A DNA stretch of 64,000 nucleotides from Brevundimonas intermedia (GTDB lineage Bacteria > Pseudomonadota > Alphaproteobacteria > Caulobacterales > Caulobacteraceae), in assembly GCF_004614235.1 (NCBI RefSeq), contig NZ_SPVH01000006.1, forward strand, positions 124,001 to 188,000, in the 5' to 3' direction. The notes beneath the pieces are model-generated. The model saw only the letters and a program-made list of their open reading frames with translations. It had not been told where the DNA came from and ran no database searches. This document shows, one piece after another, positions 1 to 9,304 of this stretch. The translations under genes were made by a program, and so were the position numbers. Numbering within the stretch: the stretch's first letter is position 1; the number at the start of each line of letters is the position of its first letter.

Positions 1-731
1 CGGGACGCGGGTTGGCGGATCTGATCCTGCCGCCGATGGCGCACGACAGTCGTGAGGCGACGGCCGCCGCAGGCCTGACGCCCGACGCCTGGAGCCGGAT
101 CGTGTTTTTGGAGGCTCCGGTCTGCGACGGGTGCGGGGCGGCGTTCGAGTATGACGGCGGCGCCTTCGCCGAGGACCGCTGCACCGCCTGCATCGCCCAG
201 CCCTATGTTTTTCAGCGGGCGCGGGCGGCCTGTCTGTATGACGAGGCGTCGCGAGGGCTGATCCTGAGATTCAAACACGGGGATCAGCAGCAGTTCGCGC
301 CCCTGTTCGCTCGCTGGATCGGCCGGTCAGCCGCCGATCTGGTCGAAGAGGCAGATGCGGTCGTGCCCGTACCGCTGCATCCCTTTCGCCTGCTGTCGCG
401 CCGCTTCAATCAGGCAGCCGAGATCGCCCGACCGCTGGCCCGCGACGCAGGCCGCGACTATCTGCCTGACGCCCTGGTTCGCACGACCCATACGACCAGC
501 CAGGGCGGCAAGAGCCAGCGCGGGCGGCGTCTGAACGTCAGGAAGGCCTTCGCCGTGACCGAAGTCGTGAGGCGTCGGATCCGGGGACGGCGCATCCTTC
601 TGATCGACGACGTGTTGACCACGGGCGCGACCGGAGAGGCCTGCGCGCGCGCCCTGCTCGACGCCGGAGCGCGCGGCGTGGACCTGGCGGTCATCGCACG
701 GGTGCGAAACGCCCGTGAACTGACTATGTAA
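1..731 (+). CDS. comF: ComF family phosphoribosyltransferase-like protein (5' end cut by window)
   Basis: Competence protein F family, a type I phosphoribosyltransferase fold whose exact substrate is unsettled; in naturally competent bacteria it helps handle incoming DNA. The N-terminal part has two CxxC pairs (CDGC, then CTAC), as in the family's zinc-binding region. Near the C-terminus is the phosphoribosyl-pyrophosphate loop IDDVLTTGATGEAC. The open frame runs to the left edge without a stop. The first possible start inside the window is a TTG at 12, but the residues before LADLILPP are open and ComF proteins usually begin some 20 residues earlier, so the true start probably lies outside. 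It leads a rightward run with grxC and a nitrilase-family gene, an arrangement I recall from related alphaproteobacteria. Confidence 0.9.
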   Translation, partial: GRGLADLILPPMAHDSREATAAAGLTPDAWSRIVFLEAPVCDGCGAAFEYDGGAFAEDRCTACIAQPYVFQRARAACLYDEASRGLILRFKHGDQQQFAPLFARWIGRSAADLVEEADAVVPVPLHPFRLLSRRFNQAAEIARPLARDAGRDYLPDALVRTTHTTSQGGKSQRGRRLNVRKAFAVTEVVRRRIRGRRILLIDDVLTTGATGEACARALLDAGARGVDLAVIARVRNARELTM

Positions 732-793
732 CCCCTATCGCTCCCCGCGCGGCGGCTCGCTGCTTGAGGGACATACTGTTCTGGAGACCTGAT

Positions 794-1051
794 TTGGCCG
801 ACGTCGTCATCTACACCAAGCCCGGCTGCCCCTATTGCTACAGCGCCATGGCGCTGCTGAAGAAGAAGGGCGTCGACTACACCGAGATCGTCGCCTCGAA
901 CGATCCCGCCAAGAAGGCCGAGATGGTCGAGAAGTCCGGCGGTCGCATGACCTTCCCGCAGGTCTTCATCGGCGGCCGGCACGTCGGCGGCTCCGACGAC
1001 GTCCACGCCCTGGATCGCGACGGCAAGCTCGACGCGCTTCTGGCGGCCTGA
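794..1051 (+). CDS. grxC: glutaredoxin 3
   Basis: Small cytosolic dithiol glutaredoxin that reduces disulfides and glutathione mixed disulfides at the expense of glutathione. The active site CPYC is at residues 12-15, the cis-proline segment is TFPQVF, and the GG motif of the glutathione site (VGGSDD) follows. I chose the TTG at 794 as start: it gives MADVVIYTKPGC, the usual grxC beginning, and has a GGAG 8 bp upstream. An in-frame TTG at 764 would add ten residues that do not look like the family. At 85 residues the length is normal. It ends 4 bp before the nitrilase-family gene, so the two are probably cotranscribed. Confidence 0.93.
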   Translation: MADVVIYTKPGCPYCYSAMALLKKKGVDYTEIVASNDPAKKAEMVEKSGGRMTFPQVFIGGRHVGGSDDVHALDRDGKLDALLAA

Positions 1052-1055
1052 TCCC

Positions 1056-1895
1056 ATGAGCGGCGGGCTCGACATCGCCCTGATCCAGACCCGCACGCCG
1101 GCGACGGCGGACGCGGCGCTGGCCCATGTCGAGCCCCTGATCCGCGAGGCGGCGGCGGGCGGGGCCAAGTTCGTCCTGACGCCCGAAGGGACCAATGTCC
1201 TGGAACAACGTCGCGACCGTCGCGACGCCGCGATCACGACAGAGGACGCCGATGTCGCCGTGCTGGGTCTGCGCCATCTGGCGGCGGAACTGGGCGTCTG
1301 GCTGCTGATCGGTTCGGCCATCGTGCGGTCCGGCCATGCCGGAGACAGCCGCGCCGCCAATCGGTCGCTGCTGATCGACGCAGCCGGCGGGATCGTCGCC
1401 CGTTACGACAAGCTGCATGTCTTCGACGTGCACCTGCCGAACGGCGAGACCTATCGCGAGAGCGCGACGGTGCGGCCGGGCGACGGGGCGGCGGTCGCGG
1501 ACACGCCCTGGGGTCGGCTGGGCCTGACCATCTGCTACGACATCCGCTTTCCCCATCTGCATCGCCAGCTGGCCAAGGCGGGGGCCGCGATGATCGCCGT
1601 GCCCGCCGCCTTCACGGCCCCGACCGGCGAGGCGCACTGGGAGACCTTGTTGCGCGCTCGCGCCATCGAGACGGGCGCCTTCGTCCTGGCGCCGGCGCAA
1701 GGCGGGCTGCACGAGGACGGTCGCCGCACCTGGGGGCGATCCACCGTCGTCGGACCCTGGGGCGAGATCATCGCCAAGGCGGATCACGACGACCCTTGCA
1801 TCGTGAAGGCGAAGCTGGACATGGAGGCGGTGGCCCGCGCGCGTGCGGCGGTGCCCGCCCTGACCCACGATCGCGATTTCCTGCCCGCCGTTTGA
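1056..1895 (+). CDS. carbon-nitrogen hydrolase family protein (Nit-type amidase)
   Basis: Nitrilase-superfamily amidase. The catalytic Glu-Lys-Cys triad is visible at E44 (LTPEGTN), K119 (YDKLHVFD) and C160 (LTICYDIRFP). The pattern is closest to Nit1/Nit2 proteins, which hydrolyse deaminated glutathione or omega-amides such as alpha-ketoglutaramate. Its position directly after glutaredoxin fits a glutathione-repair role, but that is inference. The length of 279 residues is usual. The ATG at 1056 follows the grxC stop by 4 bp and DUF1178 follows 7 bp after its stop, so it sits in the middle of an operon. Confidence 0.9.
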   Translation: MSGGLDIALIQTRTPATADAALAHVEPLIREAAAGGAKFVLTPEGTNVLEQRRDRRDAAITTEDADVAVLGLRHLAAELGVWLLIGSAIVRSGHAGDSRAANRSLLIDAAGGIVARYDKLHVFDVHLPNGETYRESATVRPGDGAAVADTPWGRLGLTICYDIRFPHLHRQLAKAGAAMIAVPAAFTAPTGEAHWETLLRARAIETGAFVLAPAQGGLHEDGRRTWGRSTVVGPWGEIIAKADHDDPCIVKAKLDMEAVARARAAVPALTHDRDFLPAV

Positions 1896-1902
1896 TTGTC
1901 CC

Positions 1903-2337
1903 ATGATCCGCTACGCCCTGAAATGCGACCAGGCCCACGACTTCGAGGCCTGGTTCGGCTCCTCGTCCGACTTTGACGACCAGGCGGGACGCGGCTTGGT
2001 GGAGTGCCCGTTCTGCGGCTCGCATTCGGTTCAGAAGGCGATCATGGCTCCGGCCGTCAGCGGGGCGCGCAAGGCCGATCCCGCATCCGACATCGCCGCT
2101 AAGATGCAGACCGTGATGATGGCCGCGGCCCGCGAGGTGCGCGCCCATGTCGAGGCGAACTTCGACTATGTCGGCGATGCTTTCGCCCGCGAGGCTCGCG
2201 ACATTCACGAGGGCAGGTCCGAGAAGCGCGAGATCTATGGCGAGGCCACGCCGGCCGAGGTCAGGAAGCTGAAGGACGACGGCGTGCCGGTCTCGGCCCT
2301 GCCCGACGCCCCGCCGGACCCGTCCAAGGTCAACTGA
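1903..2337 (+). CDS. DUF1178 family protein
   Basis: Conserved alphaproteobacterial/betaproteobacterial protein of unknown function. The N-terminus begins MIRYALKC and carries a probable zinc-binding set: C8 plus the C35-PF-C38 pair, followed by a helical middle region. Such a zinc ribbon is typical of DUF1178 proteins. The total length is 144 residues, normal for the family. It starts 7 bp after the nitrilase-family gene and is almost fused to the next regulator gene, which starts 1 bp after its stop, so it belongs to the same transcription unit. The sequence gives no further clue to its function. Confidence 0.88.
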   Translation: MIRYALKCDQAHDFEAWFGSSSDFDDQAGRGLVECPFCGSHSVQKAIMAPAVSGARKADPASDIAAKMQTVMMAAAREVRAHVEANFDYVGDAFAREARDIHEGRSEKREIYGEATPAEVRKLKDDGVPVSALPDAPPDPSKVN

Positions 2338-2338
2338 A

Positions 2339-3160
2339 GTGGCCTCGGGGGAGGAACGGTATCAGGAGTTCGCGCCGCCGCCGGCCTTGCGGCCCTTCGT
2401 CCGCGTGATCTGGACCTATGCCGCACCCGATCCCTCGCCGACCATCCAACGCATTGCGCCGGACGGCTGTCCCGAACTGATCTTCGACCTGGGCGCCCCC
2501 TATGCGGAACAGGGCGACGATGGCGAATTCCGCCTGCAGCCCTCGGCCCTGTTCGCGGGGCAAATGACCCGGCCCCTGGTCATGCGGCCGACCGGCCCGA
2601 CCGAACTGGTCGCCGTTCGGTTCGAGCCTGACGGGGCACGCGGCTTTCTGGGGCGGCCGCTGAGCGAGGCGACCGACCGGCGGTTGGACATGGTCGCGTG
2701 CCTGGCCGGGTTCGTCGCTCCGGCCGGGGATCCGACGGGGCAGGTCGCGGCCATCGCCCGCTGGCTGGACGCGCAGAGGCGTGGCGCGGACTGGACCATC
2801 GATCCGGCGATCCGCGCCGAGATCGAAGACGCTGCAGCCGAGCGCCCGGCGCCTGCCCGATCACCGTCCGAGCAACGCGCCCTTCAGCGCCGGTTCGCGG
2901 ATCGGGTTGGGGTGTCGCCGCGCCTACTGCGTTCGATCTTTCGGTTTCGCCGGGTGTTCGATCATGCCGCGGACCCGGACAGGGCCGAAAGCTGGCTCGC
3001 GGCCGGGCTGGAGGCGGGCTATTTCGACCAGCCGCAGATGGCGCGCGACTTCCGACGCTTCCTGGGTTGCACCGCCACCGACTGGGCGCGCGAACAGCAT
3101 GAGCTGGCCCGCGCCATCGCGTCGCAAACCTACAAGCCGCCACCGCCGCATCCGGTCTAG
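2339..3160 (+). CDS. AraC family transcriptional regulator with DUF6597-type N-terminal domain
   Basis: DNA-binding regulator of 273 residues. The N-terminal half (about 8-115) resembles the DUF6597 ligand-domain family: PALRPFVRVIW, then DGCPELIFDLG, then LVAVRFEPDGA. The C-terminal third is an AraC-type double helix-turn-helix, with GVSPRLLRSIFRFRRVF as the first recognition region and AGYFDQPQMARDFRRFLG as the second, the latter being the family signature. The start is the GTG at 2339, one base after the DUF1178 stop, which implies translational coupling. The target genes and inducer cannot be read from the sequence. Confidence 0.85.
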   Translation: MASGEERYQEFAPPPALRPFVRVIWTYAAPDPSPTIQRIAPDGCPELIFDLGAPYAEQGDDGEFRLQPSALFAGQMTRPLVMRPTGPTELVAVRFEPDGARGFLGRPLSEATDRRLDMVACLAGFVAPAGDPTGQVAAIARWLDAQRRGADWTIDPAIRAEIEDAAAERPAPARSPSEQRALQRRFADRVGVSPRLLRSIFRFRRVFDHAADPDRAESWLAAGLEAGYFDQPQMARDFRRFLGCTATDWAREQHELARAIASQTYKPPPPHPV

Positions 3161-3184
3161 CTTACGCGCCTCGACTGGAGAGGG

Positions 3185-3670
3185 ATGACGACCATGCTGA
3201 CCCCGCTGCTTCTCGCCGCCGCCCTGCAGGCGGACCCCACAACGAACCTGCGCCCCGACTTGGGCTGGATGTCCGGCTATTGGCTGTCGTGCGAACCGGG
3301 CCGTGAAGTGTCCGAGACCTGGACCGATCCGCGCCTGAACCTGATGCTGGGAACATCCCTGACGGTGCGCGGCGGGCGGGCGGGGTGGGAGCTGTCACGC
3401 ATCGCGCCGGTCGATCCGACCCCGGCGGCCCCTCTGGCCTATTTCGCGCATCCCGAGGGACAGGCTGCGACCACGTTTCCGGTCATCGCCTCCGGCCCGA
3501 CCCGCGTCGTTTTCGAACAGGCGGCCGACGACGACTTTCCCAAGCGCGTCGTCTATGAACGCGAGGGCGATGTCCTGAACGCCCGGATCGAAGGCGTGAT
3601 GGACGGTCAGGAAAGGATCATCCGATGGCGCTTCCAGAAGGCGGAACTGAACGCGCGCTGCCCCAGCTAA
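3185..3670 (+). CDS. secreted DUF6265-like protein
   Basis: Predicted exported protein of 161 residues. A short hydrophobic signal (MLTPLLLAAALQA) is followed by the segment LGWMSGYWLS and later SETWTDPRLNLMLGTS. That arrangement of LxWMxGxW and EE/SExW motifs is characteristic of DUF6265 proteins, thought to be beta-barrel periplasmic proteins of unknown function. Start choice is ATG 3185; an in-frame ATG at 3194 gives a more compact signal peptide and cannot be excluded. The GNAT gene that follows starts inside its 3' end. Confidence 0.75.
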   Translation: MTTMLTPLLLAAALQADPTTNLRPDLGWMSGYWLSCEPGREVSETWTDPRLNLMLGTSLTVRGGRAGWELSRIAPVDPTPAAPLAYFAHPEGQAATTFPVIASGPTRVVFEQAADDDFPKRVVYEREGDVLNARIEGVMDGQERIIRWRFQKAELNARCPS

Positions 3671-4158
3671 CCTGGCGGCCCATGCGGCCGAACGACATCG
3701 ACGCCGTAGTCGAGGTGGCGCGGTTGTCCTTTCCGGATCATTTCGAGGATCGCGCCTGTTTCCAGAACCGGCTGGCGCTGTATCCGCGCGGCTGTTTCGT
3801 GTTGGCGGAGAACGACGCTGCGCCCAAAGGCTATTTGATCGCCTATCCGTGGCGGGCCGAGAGCGCGCCGCCGCTGAACACGGTGATCGAGGGCCTGCCG
3901 GCCGAACCGGCCCTGATCTATCTGCACGACCTGGCCCTGCATCCCGAGGCGCGAGGCGGCGGGGTCACCGGCGCCATCGTCGAACGGCTGGCGGAACAGG
4001 CGGCCGAGGACGGCTGGTCCGCCATCGCCCTGGTCGCGGTCAACGACGCGGTCCGCTTCTGGGCCCGGCACGGTTTCGTGGAGCAGGCGGCCGAAGGGAT
4101 GGCGGCGAAACTGGCCAGCTACGGGTCCGACGCCCGCTATATGACGAGACTGCTCTAG
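3625..4158 (+). CDS. GNAT family N-acetyltransferase
   Basis: Acetyl-CoA-dependent N-acetyltransferase, substrate unknown. The GNAT core is visible: LTWRPMRPNDIDAV at the N-terminus, the beta4 strand IYLHDLALHPEARGGG leading into the acetyl-CoA pyrophosphate loop (here RGGGVTG, a variant of the usual Q/RxxGxG/A), then VNDAVRFWARHGF near the C-terminus. ATG 3625 makes the gene overlap the previous one by 46 bp; ATG 3682 would remove the overlap but trims the first beta strand, so I keep 3625. Its stop codon shares the four bases CTAG (4155-4158) with the stop of the opposing UrcA-like gene. Confidence 0.85.
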   Translation: MALPEGGTERALPQLTWRPMRPNDIDAVVEVARLSFPDHFEDRACFQNRLALYPRGCFVLAENDAAPKGYLIAYPWRAESAPPLNTVIEGLPAEPALIYLHDLALHPEARGGGVTGAIVERLAEQAAEDGWSAIALVAVNDAVRFWARHGFVEQAAEGMAAKLASYGSDARYMTRLL

Positions 4159-4457
4159 GGCCGGTTGAGGGCGGTCTGACCGCCCGCTCTCACGAAGTGG
4201 GTGCGGTGGGGCTGCGGCAGGGCGTTGTAGGCCCGGCGTCTCATCTCGCGTTCGCAGACCAGCGGATCGCCCACGGCATCAGGCGTCAGGACGGCGCGAT
4301 GCGCAGCGCACCATTCATGGCTGGCGACCCGTATACGCCCCGCAAGGATCAAGGCTTCGCCCGGTCGAGCCATGTGCAGACCCTGAGCATCGACGCGCAT
4401 GTCCGGCGCGTCGCCAGCGAGCAGCGCAGCCGCAAGCATAGGTCCCAACATCATCAT
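4155..4457 (-). CDS. small secreted protein, UrcA-like
   Basis: Predicted exported protein of 100 residues with a hydrophobic N-terminal signal (MLGPMLAAALLAG). The mature part has two cysteines (HEWCAAH and LVCEREMRRRA) spaced like the pair in UrcA family proteins, small periplasmic proteins of unknown function common in Caulobacterales and Sphingomonadales. The match is by general layout only, so the family call is tentative. It faces the GNAT gene and their stop codons overlap by four bases. No promoter stands out in the 228 bp before typA, which must hold signals for both directions. Confidence 0.55.
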   Translation of the reverse strand: MMMLGPMLAAALLAGDAPDMRVDAQGLHMARPGEALILAGRIRVASHEWCAAHRAVLTPDAVGDPLVCEREMRRRAYNALPQPHRTHFVRAGGQTALNRP

Positions 4458-4685
4458 CTCCGCTTTGAAACCGAGCCTGGATCAGGCTTTTCATGCAGAA
4501 GAGACGATGTAGGATGTCATCGGATGCGGCTGAGCAGATGAAATATCGGTAAGCTGGCAATCACTGCTGTGAACGCCCGCTCTGGTGTTTCTGTCCACAT
4601 GCCTGTAAGAGGCGCGCGCCTCCCGCATGCCTTTTCATGACCAGCGGCCGCCCGTATGCCGGCCGCGCCTTTTCGCGATTATCAA
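4458..4685. other. intergenic region between divergent UrcA-like gene and typA
   Basis: A 228-bp gap between two genes reading away from each other, so it should contain both promoters. It is less GC-rich than the flanking genes, particularly around 4520-4565. I could not pick out convincing -35/-10 pairs or inverted repeats. Confidence 0.4.
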
Positions 4686-6518
4686 ATGAACCTGCGCAAC
4701 GTCGCCATCATCGCCCACGTCGACCACGGTAAGACGACCCTGGTTGACCAACTGCTCGCCCAGTCCGGCGTCTTCCGAGCCAACGAGGCGCAGACCGAGC
4801 GCGCGATGGACTCCAACGACCAGGAAAAAGAGCGCGGCATCACCATTCTGGCCAAGTGCACCTCGGTGCTCTGGAACGGCAAGGCCGGTGAAACCCGCAT
4901 CAACATCATCGACACCCCCGGCCACGCCGACTTCGGGGGCGAGGTCGAACGCATCCTGGGCATGGTGGACGGCTGCGTCATCCTGGTCGACGCCGAAGAG
5001 GGCGTCATGCCCCAGACCAAGTTCGTGCTGACCAAGGCGCTGAAGATGGGTCTGAAGCCCATCCTGTGCATCAACAAGGTCGACCGCGCCCACGCCGATC
5101 CCGACCGGGTCCACAACGAGGCCTTCGACCTGTTCGCCGCCATCGGCGCGACGGACGAACAACTGGACTTCCCCCACATCTACGCCTCGGGCCGCAACGG
5201 CTGGGCGACGATGGATCTGAACGTCCCGAACGACAACCTGGCCCCGCTGTTCGACCTGATCGTCGACCACGTCCCTGCGCCCAAGGTGCAGGACAACCGC
5301 GACAAGCCGTTCCAGATGCTGAACGTGCTGATCGAGTCCGACCCCTTCCTGGGCCGGATCCTGACCGGCCGGATTGAGAGCGGCAAGGCCGTTCCCGGCA
5401 TGGCGATCCACGCCCTGGACCGTGAAGGCAAGGAAATCGAGCGCGGCCGCATCACCAAGGTTCTGGCCTTCCGCGGCCTGAAGCGTCAGGCCCTGGACGA
5501 AGGTTCGGAAGCGGGCGACATCGTCGCCATCGCCGGCATGTCCAAGGCGACCGTGGCCGACACTCTGTGCGCCATGGAAGTGACCGACGCGCTTCCCGCC
5601 CAGCCGATCGATCCGCCGACCATCTCCATGACCGTCTCGGTCAACGACAGCCCGCTCGCCGGTCGCGAAGGCGACAAGGTCCAGTCGCGCGTCATCCGCG
5701 ACCGCCTGCTGAAGGAAGCCGAAGCCAACGTCGCCATCCGCGTCACCACGACCGAAGGCGGCGACGCCTACGAAGTGGCCGGCCGTGGCGAACTGCAGCT
5801 GGGCGTTCTGATCGAAAACATGCGCCGCGAAGGCTTCGAGGTCTCGATCTCGCGTCCGCGCGTGGTCTTCCAGGAAGGCCCCAACGGCGAGAAGATGGAG
5901 CCCATCGAAGACGTCATGATCGACGTGGACGACGAATTCTCGGGCATCGTCATCGAGAAGCTGTCGGCCCGTAAGGCCGAGATGACCGACATGGGCCCGT
6001 CGGGCGCCGGCAAGACCCGCATCAGCCTGAAATGCCCCTCGCGCTCGCTGATCGGCTATCAGGGCGAGTTCCTGACCGATACGCGCGGTTCGGGCGTGCT
6101 GAACCGGGTCTTCAGCCACTACGAAGAATACAAGGGCGCGATCGCCGGCCGTCTGAAGGGCGTGTTGATCTCGAACTCGGACGGCGACACCGCCGCCTTC
6201 GCCCTGTGGAACCTGGAAGATCGCGGCGTCATGTTCGTCGGCGCCGGCGAGAAGACCTATCAGGGCATGATCATCGGCGAGAACGCACGCTGGGACGACC
6301 TGGACGTCAACCCGATCAAGGGCAAGCAACTGACCAACGTCCGCGCCTCCGGCAAGGACGAGGCCGTTCGCCTGACCCCGCCGCGCCAGATGTCGCTGGA
6401 ACAGGCCATCGCCTATATCGACGACGACGAGCTGGTCGAGGTCACGCCGAAGTCCATCCGCCTGCGCAAGCAGACGCTGAACCCGTCGTTCCGCAAGAAG
6501 CGCGTTCGCCCCGAGTAA
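4686..6518 (+). CDS. typA: ribosome-associated translational GTPase TypA/BipA
   Basis: Ribosome-binding GTPase related to EF-G, needed for growth and ribosome assembly under stress or cold. The G domain shows AHVDHGKT (residues 10-17), [13 protein letters not shown] and NKVD. A domain II, an EF-G-like domain V ([18 protein letters not shown]) and the TypA-specific C-terminal region ([18 protein letters not shown]) follow. The length of 610 residues is normal. I start at ATG 4686 because [17 protein letters not shown] is the usual family beginning; an upstream in-frame start at 4656 would add ten atypical residues. The gene ends 46 bp before glnD. Confidence 0.97.
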   Translation: MNLRNVAIIAHVDHGKTTLVDQLLAQSGVFRANEAQTERAMDSNDQEKERGITILAKCTSVLWNGKAGETRINIIDTPGHADFGGEVERILGMVDGCVILVDAEEGVMPQTKFVLTKALKMGLKPILCINKVDRAHADPDRVHNEAFDLFAAIGATDEQLDFPHIYASGRNGWATMDLNVPNDNLAPLFDLIVDHVPAPKVQDNRDKPFQMLNVLIESDPFLGRILTGRIESGKAVPGMAIHALDREGKEIERGRITKVLAFRGLKRQALDEGSEAGDIVAIAGMSKATVADTLCAMEVTDALPAQPIDPPTISMTVSVNDSPLAGREGDKVQSRVIRDRLLKEAEANVAIRVTTTEGGDAYEVAGRGELQLGVLIENMRREGFEVSISRPRVVFQEGPNGEKMEPIEDVMIDVDDEFSGIVIEKLSARKAEMTDMGPSGAGKTRISLKCPSRSLIGYQGEFLTDTRGSGVLNRVFSHYEEYKGAIAGRLKGVLISNSDGDTAAFALWNLEDRGVMFVGAGEKTYQGMIIGENARWDDLDVNPIKGKQLTNVRASGKDEAVRLTPPRQMSLEQAIAYIDDDELVEVTPKSIRLRKQTLNPSFRKKRVRPE

Positions 6519-6564
6519 TATCCTCCACTGACGCGAAGGGGGATGCGGCCTATAGGTGGCTGAC

Positions 6565-9267
6565 ATGACCGTTTCGCCCAGTCTGGATGACCGCCTTGAC
6601 GAGGCCGCCCGCGCGGGAGATCCGCGCGCGGCGGTCTCTGTCGTTTTGCGCGAGACCTATGACGCCGCCCGCGCCCGCGCCGAGCGCAAGCTGGACGGCG
6701 GCATGAAGGGGCGCGATGTCGCCCGCCTCTACGCCACAGCCGCCGACGACATGCTGGCGAGCCTGTGGCGGGTCGCCACCCAGGTTCTGTTTCCCGTCTC
6801 CGCCGTCGAGAGCGAACGGCTGTCCCTGGTGGCGGTCGGGGGTTACGGCCGGGGCGTGCTCGGGCCCTATTCCGATCTGGACCTGCTGTTCCTGCGCCCG
6901 GCCAAGGCCACGCCGCGCGGGGAGAGCGTCATCCAGTTCGTCCTCTATGTGCTGTGGGACCTGGGCATCAAGGTCGGGCCGGCGGTGCGGTCGGTCGAGG
7001 AATGCCTGACCCTGTCGCGCACCGACATGACGGTGCGGACCACCCTGCTGGAGGCCCGGCATCTGGCGGGCGACGAGCGGCTGTCGGACCTGATGATCGG
7101 CCGGTTCCGCGAAATGGTCTCCAAGTCCGACCCGCGACCCTTCATCGCCGCCAAGCTCGAAGAGCGGGCCGTCCGGCATCAGAAGGCGGGCGTGACCCGC
7201 TACAAGGTCGAACCCAACGTCAAGGACGGCAAGGGCGGGCTTCGCGACCTGAACACCCTGTACTGGATCGCGCGCTCCCTGGCGCCCGACAGCCGGCTGG
7301 GTGCGACGGTGATGGACGAGATGTTCACCTCTCGCGAACGTCGCGCCTCCGACGACGCTTTCGACTTCCTGTGGCGTGTTCGGATCCATCTGCACCTGAT
7401 CGCGGGACGGGCCGAGGAGAAGCTGACGTTCGACATGCAGCCCGAGGTGGCCCGTCGCATGGGCTGGCAGGGGCGGGGCGACGAGCCGGCGGTCGAACGG
7501 TTCATGCGCCGATACTTCCTGGTCGCGCGCGACGTCGGCGCCCTGACCCGCGCCATGTCGGCCAAGCTGGAGGCACGCCACCAGAAGACGGCGCAGGGGC
7601 TGTCGCGGCTGATGACTCCGTTCCGGCCCGCCCGTCGCAAGATGGAGGTCGAGGGGTTCTGGGTTGATCAGGGGCGGCTGTCCGTCGAAGGACCGGAGGT
7701 GTTCGCCGCCGATCCGGTCAAGCTGCTGACGCTGTTCGTCTGTGCGGATCGTCACGACCTGGACCTGCACCCCGACGCCTTTTCGGCCGTCACCCGGTCG
7801 CTGTCGCTGGTGACGCCCCGGCTGCGGCGCGATCCGGCGGCGACGCGGGCCTTTCTGGACATTCTGGCGCATGGCCAGCGGCCCTATCGCGTCCTGACCA
7901 TCATGAACGAGACGGGCCTGCTGGGTCGGTTCCTGCCCGAATGGGGGCGGATCGTGGGCCAGACCCAGTTCAACATGTACCACGCCTATACGGTGGACGA
8001 GCACACGCTGCAGGCCATCGGCATCATCAACGACATCGCACGCGGCAAGCTGAAGGACGACCACCCGCTGGCCACCGAGATCGTCCAGCTGATCTCGGAC
8101 ATGGAAGCCCTGATGCTGGGCATGCTGCTGCACGACGTCGGCAAGGGCGGAGAGCGGGGACAGCTGGAGGACGGCGCCATCGCCGCGCGCCGGGCCTGCG
8201 AACGGCTGGGCGTCGATCCGCGCCGTATCGAGCTGGTCGTCTGGCTGGTGCGCAGCCATCTGGCGCTGAGCGACTATGCCCAGAAGCGCGACCTGTCGGA
8301 CCCCGCCACCATCCGCGCCTTCGCCGAGCTGGTGGGCGATCCCGAACGGCTGCGGATGCTGCTGGTGCTGACCGTCGCCGACATCCGGGCGGTGGGCCCG
8401 GGGGTGTGGAACGGCTGGAAGGGGCAGTTGATGCGCACCCTCTACAACCAGGTCGCCGGCCTTTTCCGGGGCGAGGACGTGGCGCGCGAAGACCCGCTGG
8501 CGGAGCACCCGGCCTTGGTCGAGCGTGCGCGTCAGACGGGCGCCGCCGCCGAGGCCGCGCCGACCGCCCCCGTCGCAGGGCTGGCGGTCCAGACCACCGA
8601 AATCTCCATCGCCGCCGCCGACCGGCCGGGCCTGTTCGCGGACCTGGCCCAGACCATGGCGGCCTTGGGCGCCGACGTGACCGACGCGCGGGTGGCGACG
8701 CTGGACGGCGTGGTGCTGGACGTGTTTCGCGTTCAGGATGGGGCGGGTCTGCCCTATGGCCAGGCCGAACCGCGTCGGCTCAAGACCCTGGTCGAGGCGC
8801 TGGAGAAGGCGGCGCGCGGCGACGGCCGTATCGGCCAGGCGCCCGATCCGACCGGCAACGCCAGAAAGGCCGCCTTCGAGGTTCGGCCCGTGGTCATGGT
8901 CGATCACCACGCCAGCGAGGTCGCCACCGTGGTCGAAGTGTCCTGCGCGGACCGGCCCGGCCTGCTGGCGGCCCTGTCGCGCGTGTTCAACGACGAAGGC
9001 CTGAACATCCGCTCCGCCCACGTCGCCAGCTATGGCGAGCGGGCGGTGGACAGCTTCTATGTGGTCGATGGCAAAGGCCGCAAGATTGCGTCCGAACAGA
9101 GGATCGCCGAACTGCGCACGGCCCTGGAGGCCGTGCTGGACAGCCGCGCCCCGGCCCCCGCAGGCCGCAAGGTGGCCTCGGCCCGGGCCAGCGCCCGCGA
9201 CGTCTCCGACCTGGGCCGCCGCAGCCCGCGCGCGAAGCCCGTATCGCCCGGCGAGCAAGCGCGCTAA
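6565..9267 (+). CDS. glnD: [protein-PII] uridylyltransferase / uridylyl-removing enzyme
   Basis: Bifunctional nitrogen sensor that uridylylates PII signal proteins when glutamine is low and removes UMP when it is high. The nucleotidyltransferase motif GGYGRGVLGPYSDLDLLF lies near residues 90-110. The HD domain (LHDVGKGG, which includes the metal-binding HD) lies in the middle, and two ACT domains close the protein (EISIAAADRPGLFADLA and VEVSCADRPGLLAALSRV) for glutamine sensing. The length is 900 residues. ATG 6565 is preferred over GTG 6556 because AGGTGG lies 5 bp upstream of it. murJ follows after 37 bp. Confidence 0.97.
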   Translation: MTVSPSLDDRLDEAARAGDPRAAVSVVLRETYDAARARAERKLDGGMKGRDVARLYATAADDMLASLWRVATQVLFPVSAVESERLSLVAVGGYGRGVLGPYSDLDLLFLRPAKATPRGESVIQFVLYVLWDLGIKVGPAVRSVEECLTLSRTDMTVRTTLLEARHLAGDERLSDLMIGRFREMVSKSDPRPFIAAKLEERAVRHQKAGVTRYKVEPNVKDGKGGLRDLNTLYWIARSLAPDSRLGATVMDEMFTSRERRASDDAFDFLWRVRIHLHLIAGRAEEKLTFDMQPEVARRMGWQGRGDEPAVERFMRRYFLVARDVGALTRAMSAKLEARHQKTAQGLSRLMTPFRPARRKMEVEGFWVDQGRLSVEGPEVFAADPVKLLTLFVCADRHDLDLHPDAFSAVTRSLSLVTPRLRRDPAATRAFLDILAHGQRPYRVLTIMNETGLLGRFLPEWGRIVGQTQFNMYHAYTVDEHTLQAIGIINDIARGKLKDDHPLATEIVQLISDMEALMLGMLLHDVGKGGERGQLEDGAIAARRACERLGVDPRRIELVVWLVRSHLALSDYAQKRDLSDPATIRAFAELVGDPERLRMLLVLTVADIRAVGPGVWNGWKGQLMRTLYNQVAGLFRGEDVAREDPLAEHPALVERARQTGAAAEAAPTAPVAGLAVQTTEISIAAADRPGLFADLAQTMAALGADVTDARVATLDGVVLDVFRVQDGAGLPYGQAEPRRLKTLVEALEKAARGDGRIGQAPDPTGNARKAAFEVRPVVMVDHHASEVATVVEVSCADRPGLLAALSRVFNDEGLNIRSAHVASYGERAVDSFYVVDGKGRKIASEQRIAELRTALEAVLDSRAPAPAGRKVASARASARDVSDLGRRSPRAKPVSPGEQAR

Positions 9268-9304
9268 GCGAAACCCTTCTTTCCGCGCCCTGTCGAATGT
9301 CCGC

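Noticed and set aside
4635-6566. Long open frame on the minus strand across typA
   Set aside because: It is the mirror of a strongly biased, clearly conserved gene; the GC-rich codon pattern opens the opposite frame.
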